5,899 nt of DNA from contig DASWIP010000009.1 in NCBI GenBank assembly GCA_036397635.1, forward strand, positions 1-5,899. Reading direction: 5' to 3'. Origin of the DNA: DASWIP01 sp036397635. Lineage in GTDB: Bacteria > Actinomycetota > AC-67. This document shows, piece after piece, positions 1 to 4,658 of this stretch; the stretch's first letter is position 1, and the number at the start of each line of letters is the position of its first letter. Below the pieces are notes generated by a model that worked only from the letters and a program-made list of their open reading frames with translations, was not told the origin of the DNA and ran no database searches. The translations under genes and the position numbers were made by a program.

Positions 1-509
1 AGCAGGAGCCCTGAGAGCGTCACCGCCAGCGAGGGCAGGATCCACGCGGCGGCCTGCCATCCGCTCCCCGGCAGGAAAGCGCCTGCGACCAGGGCGATCC
101 CGGTCGTCCCCAGGAGCACCGCGGTCGCTCGCAGCAGCATCAGCCGGAAGCTCGAAAGCGGCGCCGCACGCGCGATGTCGAACGACGGGTCGGAGGCGGG
201 GCCGTACGCGAGGGCGACACCAGCGAGTGGCAGCAGCGGCGCAAGGACGAGGAAGGTCGTACCGCTGCCATCGGGATGGGCACGCGCGGCGGCGGTCGCC
301 AGCGTGAGGATCGAGGCGACCGAAGCCATCCACGACAACCGCAGCGACGGCGTTGCGCTCAGCAAGCGGGCCAGGTGCTCGGGGACCCCGATCCACCTCA
401 GCGACCGCTCGAGCGGACGTGGAGGAGCAAGATCCTCCGACCCCCGGACGGGCGCCTGAAGCGCGCCCTCGATCGTGCCGCTCCCACCAGACGCCCCGTC
501 CCACTCCAT
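1..509 (-). CDS. Multi-pass membrane protein, C-terminus cut off by the window edge
   Basis: Reading the minus strand from ATG at 509 gives 169 residues without a stop to the left edge. The first ~50 residues are hydrophilic and probably cytosolic, with Gly, Pro and charged residues. Four hydrophobic segments follow at about residues 57-75, 85-103, 127-146 and 150-169. Between segments 2 and 3 lies an amphipathic stretch (FDIARAAPLSSFRLMLLR) that resembles the short loop helix preceding a helix in ABC-type permeases. From memory, similar proteins sit beside ABC transporter genes in actinomycetes, so a permease-like role is possible but unproven; no zinc-finger or enzymatic motif is visible. 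AGGA ends 6 nt before the ATG, a modest ribosome site. An in-frame ATG at 623 would add 38 residues, but that stretch has a lower G/C third-position bias, so 509 is preferred. The gene is divergent from the M23 peptidase gene. Confidence 0.75.
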   Translation of the reverse strand, partial: MEWDGASGGSGTIEGALQAPVRGSEDLAPPRPLERSLRWIGVPEHLARLLSATPSLRLSWMASVASILTLATAAARAHPDGSGTTFLVLAPLLPLAGVALAYGPASDPSFDIARAAPLSSFRLMLLRATAVLLGTTGIALVAGAFLPGSGWQAAAWILPSLAVTLSGLL

Positions 510-550
510 CGCCGTTCCTGTCGTCCGCACGGGCCGTTCCGGTTCATCGC

Positions 551-585
551 GATACGCCGAACCCGCGCGGCCAGATATGCCGAAC
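551..585. repeat. 12-bp direct repeat in divergent intergenic region
   Basis: GATACGCCGAAC at 551-562 recurs as GATATGCCGAAC at 574-585, with 11 of 12 bases identical and starts 23 bp apart. The pair lies between the divergent starts at 509 (minus) and 664 (plus), where a regulator could control either gene. No convincing -10 element with the TANNNT pattern was found nearby on the plus strand, so the role is a guess. The rest of 510-663 holds only the ribosome site of the peptidase gene (AAGGAGG at 652-658). Confidence 0.4.
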
Positions 586-663
586 GACGGTTCTTCGGAT
601 TCCCCGCCGACCGCACAGTCCATTCCGAGGCGGAACGGCTCCGCCCGGCGGAAGGAGGGGACC

Positions 664-2100
664 ATGTCCCGGAACAGGAAGAGCAGGAGCCAGGCGGTAC
701 TCGCGACGATGTTGGTGGCGGTGGCCGCCGTCGTCGGGTCACCTGCGGCCCATGCAGCGTCGGCACCGACGTTCCACCTGCCGTTCCCCTGTGACGAGGT
801 CTGGCAGGTCAGGACGTACTCGGGTCACTCACCGAGCGAAAACGCGCTCGACATGAAGCATTCCAGCGGCACATCGCTGGGCAGGGATGTGATCGCGAGC
901 GCTCCGGGAACCGCGACGACGGTCGTGGACGTCTACGGCACGAACGGCGGAACGGGCTACGGCAACTACGTCCTGATCGATCACGGCGGGGGCTGGAGCA
1001 CCCGGTATGCCCACCTAGACACGGTCGCGATCGCGCAGGGCGACCCCGTCCGCGTGGGCACCAAGATCGGCACGGTCGGGCACACGGGCAACACCGTTCC
1101 TTCGGACTTCGCTCACGTCCACTACGAGCAGCGGCTCAACGGCACCGTCAAGGTCGCCGACTTCGACGGCACGGCATGGTCGAAGACCTACGACTGGCGG
1201 TCGGCCACCAGCACGAACTGCAAGATGTGGAACGCGGCCGGGCATCTGGCCGACGCGACGGTGTACTCACGGGATCTGCTCGGGTCCGGGGCGGCACACA
1301 TCGACTTCAACGGCGACAAGAGGAGCGACACGTTCAGGGCAACCGGGTCAGATTTCAAGGTTCGCTACGGGGGATCCGGAAGCTGGCAGACGCTCCGTGC
1401 CGACTCGCCGCAAGCGCTGGAAGATCTCGCGTTCGGCGACTTCAACGGCGACGGCAAGACCGATGTCTTCCAGGCGAACGGCTCGGTCTTCCGGGTGCGC
1501 TACGGCGGCTCGACGGCGTGGCAGACGCTGAGCGACTCGACGGCGAAGATGCGCAAGCTCGCGTTCGGCGACTTCAACGGCGACGGCACGACCGATGTCC
1601 TACGAACCAGGGACGGGGACTGGGATGTCCGGTACGGCGGAACGGGCTCGTGGAAGAAGCTATCCAGCAGCATCTACGAGATCCATGAGCTGGCGTTCGC
1701 CGACTTCAACGGCGACGGCAAGACCGATGCCTTCCGGACCACCGGATCGGAATGGAAGATCAGGTGGGGTAGCACCGGGAGCTGGAGCACGCTGAACACC
1801 GGGTCGCAGTCACTGCGGGAGCTCGCGTTCAGCGATTTCAGCGGCGACGACAAGACCGACGTGCTCCGCGCGAACGGCAGCAAGTGGCGGATCCGCTCCG
1901 GCGGGACCGGAGCATGGCAAGACCAGACGTCCAGCGTCGAGCTACACAAGCTGGCTCTGGGCGACTTCGACGGCAACAGCAAGGGTGACGTGCTGCGCGC
2001 GACCGGTGCCGATCGGTGGGAGGTTCGGTACGCGGCCACGGGGAGCTGGAAGGATCTTTCCGGGTCGACCTTCAAGGTCAACGAGTTCATCTCCGGATGA
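664..2100 (+). CDS. Secreted M23-type metallopeptidase with six C-terminal FG-GAP/VCBS-like repeats
   Basis: The product has 478 aa. M23 enzymes are zinc endopeptidases that usually cut peptidoglycan cross-links or glycine-rich peptides. A signal peptide is clear: basic start (MSRNRKSR), hydrophobic core, and AHA before a probable cut after residue 31, so it is exported. The peptidase domain spans about 45-165. It has the core GYGNYVLIDHGGGW (98-111), YAHL with His117, an IGTVGHTGN glycine-rich strand, and HVH (His151, His153). The first metal motif is not the common HxxxD: the nearest candidate is His55 with Asp63, seven residues between, and Glu59 stands where the HxxxD histidine would be. 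Cys43 and Cys186 flank the domain and may form a disulfide. Residues 210-478 are six repeats of 43-45 residues, as in beta-propeller surface proteins, perhaps for substrate or wall binding. AAGGAGG at 652-658, 5 nt before the ATG, fixes the start; an in-frame ATG at 475 lacks such a site and would bury the signal peptide. Confidence 0.94.
   Translation: MSRNRKSRSQAVLATMLVAVAAVVGSPAAHAASAPTFHLPFPCDEVWQVRTYSGHSPSENALDMKHSSGTSLGRDVIASAPGTATTVVDVYGTNGGTGYGNYVLIDHGGGWSTRYAHLDTVAIAQGDPVRVGTKIGTVGHTGNTVPSDFAHVHYEQRLNGTVKVADFDGTAWSKTYDWRSATSTNCKMWNAAGHLADATVYSRDLLGSGAAHIDFNGDKRSDTFRATGSDFKVRYGGSGSWQTLRADSPQALEDLAFGDFNGDGKTDVFQANGSVFRVRYGGSTAWQTLSDSTAKMRKLAFGDFNGDGTTDVLRTRDGDWDVRYGGTGSWKKLSSSIYEIHELAFADFNGDGKTDAFRTTGSEWKIRWGSTGSWSTLNTGSQSLRELAFSDFSGDDKTDVLRANGSKWRIRSGGTGAWQDQTSSVELHKLALGDFDGNSKGDVLRATGADRWEVRYAATGSWKDLSGSTFKVNEFISG
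1291..2097 (+). repeat. Six tandem ~132-bp coding repeats (FG-GAP/VCBS-like)
   Basis: Six units begin near codons 210, 255, 299, 343, 387 and 430 of the peptidase gene. Each has a calcium-loop-like core of the form DFNGDGKTD followed by a WxVRYGGTGSW-type strand pair. Spacing of the core Asp is 45, 44, 44, 44 and 43 residues. The loop is best kept in units 2-4 and decays in unit 5 (DFSGDDKTD) and unit 6 (DFDGNSKGD). At the DNA level 31 bases at 1426-1456 are repeated exactly at 1558-1588, and similar runs start at 1690 and 1822, all 132 bp apart. The last unit ends at the stop codon, which suggests a closed propeller of six blades or part of a seven-blade fold. Confidence 0.88.
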
Positions 2101-2112
2101 ACGAGCGGCGCT

Positions 2113-2146
2113 GGGAGCGGGACGGCCTCCGGGCCGGCCCGCTCCC
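2113..2146 (+). terminator. Hairpin terminator after the peptidase gene
   Basis: GGGAGCGGG (2113-2121) pairs perfectly with CCCGCTCCC (2138-2146). After one A/G mismatch, CGGCC (2123-2127) pairs with GGCCG (2132-2136) around the loop TCCG. It begins 13 nt after the stop codon. There is no T-run, as is often the case in GC-rich actinobacteria, so termination is inferred from position and stem strength. Confidence 0.65.
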
Positions 2147-2161
2147 GCCGAGGCGGCGGCT

Positions 2162-2196
2162 GCAGCGCGCCGCGCGCCCGCGCGCAGCGGCGCTGC
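2162..2196 (-). terminator. Second hairpin in the 2101-2414 gap
   Basis: GCAGCGC (2162-2168) pairs with GCGCTGC (2190-2196), and CGCGC (2171-2175) with GCGCG (2180-2184) inside it. It sits directly after the stop codon of the doubtful minus-strand ORF at 2197-2337, so it could end that transcript, or back up the peptidase terminator. Chance pairing is likely in such GC-rich sequence, and no T-run follows on either strand. Confidence 0.3.
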
Positions 2197-2337
2197 TCAC
2201 CCGTTCGTGTGGTCGTCGTGCGAGAGAGGCTCCACGAGCCTCCCGGACTCGCGACCGCGCCGCACGGGCACGAACAGCGCGGGCTCCGTGCGTCCGAAGG
2301 GCTGTTTCTCCCCACAGGCGAGCACTCCATCCTTCAT
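2197..2337 (-). CDS. Possible small protein (46 aa), unrecognised
   Basis: The minus strand from ATG at 2337 encodes 46 residues, beginning MKDGVLACGEKQPFGRTEP and ending LSHDDHTNG before TGA at 2197-2199. About 84% of third positions are G or C, in line with real genes here, and the composition is less Arg-heavy than in the shadow frames. The stop is followed immediately by a hairpin, and the ORF fills an otherwise empty 314-bp gap between the two secreted-protein genes. Against it: no ribosome-binding site precedes the ATG, the ORF is short, there is no domain, signal peptide or membrane segment, and the reading frame stays open upstream. It may be chance or the remnant of an older gene. 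Confidence 0.25.
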   Translation of the reverse strand: MKDGVLACGEKQPFGRTEPALFVPVRRGRESGRLVEPLSHDDHTNG

Positions 2338-2404
2338 CGCGACGCGCGCGCAGGCGGCGGCGACGGCCCCGCCGAAGACGCCGGCGAGGCGGCAGGGAGG
2401 CTTC

Positions 2405-2409
2405 GGGAG
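2405..2409 (+). promoter_or_regulatory. Ribosome-binding site deciding the start of the Cys-rich secreted protein
   Basis: GGGAG lies 5 nt before ATG 2415 within a purine run (2405-2414). The next in-frame ATG, at 2445, which would begin directly at the signal peptide MEARR, has no such site, so 2415 is favoured. Confidence 0.55.
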
Positions 2410-2414
2410 AAGGG

Positions 2415-3089
2415 ATGTGGACCCCCGGGGCGAACAGTCTGGCCATGGAAGCGCGTCGGGTCGCGGCCTGCCTGCTGCTCGGAGGGATGGTGCTCTCCGG
2501 CGTGTCCTTCGCCGATCCCGTCGAAGTCTCCCGCGAGTCCGCGCAGACGCGCAGCGACGGCGCGTGCGCGACCTGGGTCGAGCCGTTCGGCGCCCAGTAC
2601 GAATGGACGACCGTGTGCGGCGCGGCGATCGACTCGGACGGGGACGGCGTCGTCGAGGAGCGCTCGGGCATCATCTGGCGCGACATCTGCGACGAGGATG
2701 GGTCGTCGGGCGGATCGTGGTGCGACTCCGGCGAGCAGCTCGCAGAGGGGAGCCTGAGCGCCGAGGCGTTCACGGTCGATCTGCAAGGAGGAACCGCCGG
2801 GCTGCACGCCGACCTCGGGACCTGTCGGGTCGATCTGGATTGGAACGCGACCGGTGAGGCGCGCACGACGGATGACCCGGGTGCGCAGCAGATCGACCAC
2901 GTCATCGGCCCGCCCGCGGCGGGGATCTCTCTGCGCAAGCGCGACGCGCGCTACACCAGCCGCGACGCAGAAGTCGAGGGTCACGTCTGTCCCGAGGCTG
3001 AAGTCTCCGGGCAGCCGTCCTTCGTCGGACTGTTCACCTACGAGACGACGACGACAACCACGTCGGTTCGCATCGACCCCGCCGGCTGA
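2415..3089 (+). CDS. Secreted cysteine-rich protein with EF-hand-like loop, function unknown
   Basis: The product has 224 aa and I do not recognise the family. Residues 1-33 are a signal peptide: EARR at 12-15, a hydrophobic core (16-33), and SFA before a probable cut ahead of Asp34. The mature chain has six cysteines (51, 68, 92, 103, 137, 192), enough for three disulfides and fitting an exported fold. Residues 73-82 (DSDGDGVVEE) match the start of a DxDxDG calcium loop as in EF-hands, with a second acidic turn at DICDEDG (90-96). The C-terminal half alternates polar and hydrophobic residues like a beta-sandwich and has six consecutive Thr (211-216). No catalytic motif, lipobox or wall anchor is seen. 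The start is set by GGGAG at 2405-2409; an alternative ATG at 2445 gives 214 aa with the same signal peptide. The gene stops 6 bp from the convergent cyclase gene. Confidence 0.85.
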   Translation: MWTPGANSLAMEARRVAACLLLGGMVLSGVSFADPVEVSRESAQTRSDGACATWVEPFGAQYEWTTVCGAAIDSDGDGVVEERSGIIWRDICDEDGSSGGSWCDSGEQLAEGSLSAEAFTVDLQGGTAGLHADLGTCRVDLDWNATGEARTTDDPGAQQIDHVIGPPAAGISLRKRDARYTSRDAEVEGHVCPEAEVSGQPSFVGLFTYETTTTTTSVRIDPAG

Positions 3090-3105
3090 CCGGCTTCAGC
3101 CGGCG
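3080..3105. terminator. Bidirectional hairpin overlapping both convergent stop codons
   Basis: CGCCGGCTGA (3080-3089) pairs perfectly with TCAGCCGGCG (3096-3105), a 10-bp stem with a 6-nt loop (CCGGCT). The plus-strand TGA (3087-3089) ends the left arm. The minus-strand TGA (3098-3096) begins the right arm. The hairpin can therefore form in either transcript. No T-run is present on either side. Confidence 0.65.
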
Positions 3106-4436
3106 ACCGCGTGCAAGCGCCAGCGGCCGGGAACGCCTTTCAGCTCGCGGGTGCCGCGGTCGTCGAAGCCCAACCCCGAGCCGACCACGAGATCCGCCAG
3201 CGTCCCGGAGACCAGGATCTCGCCCGGCTCGGCGAGCGCCGAGATGCGCGCGCCGATGTGCACGGCCAGCCCGCCGACATCCTCGCCACGCACCTCACAC
3301 TCGCCCGTGTGCAACCCGGCGCGCATCTCGAGCCCCAAGGAGCCGACCGAGTCACGGATCGCTTGAGCACAGCGGATCGCGCGCTGCGGCCCGTCGAACG
3401 TCACCAGGAAACCGTCGCCGACGGTCTTGACTTCGCGGCCACGGAACCGCGCAAGCTGCGAGCGGACGATCGCATCATGCGCGTCGAGCAGCGCGCGCCA
3501 TTCGCGATCGCCCATCTGAGCGGCCTTCTCGGTGGAGCCGACGATGTCGGTGAACAGCACCGTCGCCAGGATCCGGTCGTCCTCGATGGGAGCGGGGCGC
3601 GCGCCGGTGATGAACTCGCTTATCTCCTCGAAGCAGCGACGCCATCCCGGCTCGACGAACAGGTAATGATTGTTCCCGAGCAGCTCGACGAACCGCGCCC
3701 CGGGCACATGCTCCGCGATGTAGCGGCCCGCTTCAACGCTCACCAGCCGGTCGTTCGTGTGGTGCAGGACCAGCGTTGGCACGCGGATGCTGGGAAGGAT
3801 GTCCCGGACGTCGAGCTGCATGCTGAGGCGCGCCATCCGCCGGAAGGTGTTCGGACTCGCGGTCAGACGCTCGAACCGACCCCACATCCGTCTGGCATCC
3901 TCGTTCCAGGAGAGATCCGGATTGATGGCATGCTGCCATTCCCCCATCCCCCACATCGACGAGGCAACCTCGAGGCCGTGCTCCCACGATTCTCGTGGGA
4001 GGCCCATGGGGTAATCGTCGGCGCGCAGCGCGCGCGCCCATCCCGCGAGAGCGATCAGCGCCCGGGTCCGCTTGGGATAGGTCGCCGCAAACAGCGCGGC
4101 GGTCGGGAAGGCAACGTCTACCGCAAGCAGGACGGCCTGCGAACTACCGACTGCATCAAGGACCGCGGTGATCGAGTCGGTCCACTGCTCGAGCGTTGGG
4201 AACGACTCGAGCGAGACCGGATCCGAAGCACCCGTGCCCGGCAGGTCGTAGAAGATGACCCGCCCCAAGCTCGCGAGCTGCTCGGTCCAGGCGCGGCCGG
4301 GAGGATGCTCGGGCATGATCTCGACATTGGTGAACCAGTTGGAGGCGAAGACGAGATCGATCGGCCCCTCCCCGAATGTTCGGTAGGCCACGTGCACATC
4401 ACCGTTCAGCGCATAGCGGGTCTCCGAGGCTTCCAT
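3096..4436 (-). CDS. Alpha/beta-hydrolase-fold and class III adenylate cyclase fusion protein
   Basis: The product has 446 aa from ATG 4436 and no signal peptide or membrane segment, so it is cytosolic. Residues about 12-277 are an alpha/beta-hydrolase domain (YDLPGTGASD; the AATYP helix; VPTLVLHHTND with Asp229; GNNH with His257). At the nucleophile elbow, where GxSxG is usual, it reads AVDVA with Asp107. Residues about 288-446 are a class III nucleotide cyclase domain, which makes cAMP from ATP. It has FTDIVGST with metal ligand Asp297, EVKTVGD with Lys337 (adenine selector) and Asp341 (second metal), and EDVGGLAVHIGAR with Asp386 (adenine selector) and Arg397. The transition-state Asn is replaced by His393. 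Lys and Asp together predict adenylate rather than guanylate cyclase. The hydrolase part may sense a ligand for the cyclase. TTG at 4445 would add three residues (449 aa). The ATG is preferred because a -10-like element lies 8 nt upstream, which fits a leaderless mRNA, and no ribosome site is seen. Confidence 0.93.
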   Translation of the reverse strand: MEASETRYALNGDVHVAYRTFGEGPIDLVFASNWFTNVEIMPEHPPGRAWTEQLASLGRVIFYDLPGTGASDPVSLESFPTLEQWTDSITAVLDAVGSSQAVLLAVDVAFPTAALFAATYPKRTRALIALAGWARALRADDYPMGLPRESWEHGLEVASSMWGMGEWQHAINPDLSWNEDARRMWGRFERLTASPNTFRRMARLSMQLDVRDILPSIRVPTLVLHHTNDRLVSVEAGRYIAEHVPGARFVELLGNNHYLFVEPGWRRCFEEISEFITGARPAPIEDDRILATVLFTDIVGSTEKAAQMGDREWRALLDAHDAIVRSQLARFRGREVKTVGDGFLVTFDGPQRAIRCAQAIRDSVGSLGLEMRAGLHTGECEVRGEDVGGLAVHIGARISALAEPGEILVSGTLADLVVGSGLGFDDRGTRELKGVPGRWRLHAVAG

Positions 4437-4444
4437 GGCGCCCA

Positions 4445-4474
4445 AGTGTAGGAGCCAGGGGCTCCGCCTCCCAA
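4445..4474 (-). promoter_or_regulatory. Putative leaderless promoter of the cyclase gene
   Basis: On the minus strand TTGGGA (4474-4469) and TACACT (4450-4445) are separated by 18 bp. The -10 ends 8 nt before ATG 4436, so transcription would begin at or within a few bases of the start codon. No Shine-Dalgarno sequence lies between. A dyad, GGAGCC-AGG-GGCTCC (4451-4465), fills most of the spacer and could be an operator. Confidence 0.45.
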
Positions 4475-4517
4475 GCCGGTTCGAAGTGACCGACCGCCTG
4501 CCTCACCCGTCGAGCGC

Positions 4518-4544
4518 GTAACGCGGAATTTACAAACGGGAAAC
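4518..4544 (+). promoter_or_regulatory. GlnR-like box array upstream of glnA
   Basis: Three 5-mers follow one another at exactly 11-bp steps: GTAAC (4518-4522), TTTAC (4529-4533) and GAAAC (4540-4544). The last two match the actinobacterial GlnR half-site pattern gTnAC-n6-GaAAC except at the weakly conserved first base, and the first is a perfect gTnAC. A weaker GCAAA follows at 4551-4555. GlnR is the nitrogen regulator that acts on glnA in many actinobacteria. The array lies about 80-110 bp upstream of the predicted glnA transcription start. Binding is inferred, not shown. Confidence 0.5.
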
Positions 4545-4589
4545 GGCTCGGCAAACCGGCGCCGATACGGTTCCTTCCAAGGCCGCGCT

Positions 4590-4618
4590 TTGAATCCGGG
4601 TGTCCGGAGGCTTACGCT
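4590..4618 (+). promoter_or_regulatory. Predicted sigma70-like glnA promoter
   Basis: TTGAAT (4590-4595) and TACGCT (4613-4618) are 17 bp apart. The -10 keeps the three most conserved positions (TA at the start, T at the end). Transcription would begin near 4625, giving a leader of about 34 nt that holds only the ribosome site. Confidence 0.5.
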
Positions 4619-4646
4619 ACCGGCCGTCGCCAGATGGTTCGACCCA

Positions 4647-4653
4647 AGGGAGG
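4647..4653 (+). promoter_or_regulatory. Ribosome-binding site deciding the GTG start of glnA
   Basis: AGGGAGG lies 5 nt before GTG 4659. It supports this non-ATG start, which also gives the N-terminal length expected of the family (active-site residues fall 2-5 positions later than in the Salmonella enzyme). Confidence 0.7.
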
Positions 4654-4658
4654 GTGCG

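Noticed and set aside
475..663. Longer peptidase start at ATG 475
   Set aside because: It would place 63 residues before a clear signal peptide and ignore the strong AAGGAGG site before ATG 664.
1291..2097. Regular 132-bp repeats considered as a CRISPR or satellite array
   Set aside because: The period is far too long for CRISPR, the repeats are in frame and encode a known repeat-type domain, and divergence follows codon positions.
2016..2414. Upstream extension of the Cys-rich secreted protein, overlapping the peptidase gene
   Set aside because: The added residues are almost all Arg and Ala, cross two hairpins and would bury the signal peptide. A ribosome site supports ATG 2415.
2087..2984. 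Long minus-strand open frames opposite the Cys-rich secreted protein
   Set aside because: They show no domains, have skewed composition and are explained as shadows of the plus-strand gene with its signal peptide.
3111..4451. A 446-codon open frame on the plus strand opposite the cyclase gene
   Set aside because: It mirrors the cyclase gene codon by codon, shows no domain and has a random-looking Arg/Pro/His-rich composition. The minus-strand frame has clear hydrolase and cyclase motifs.
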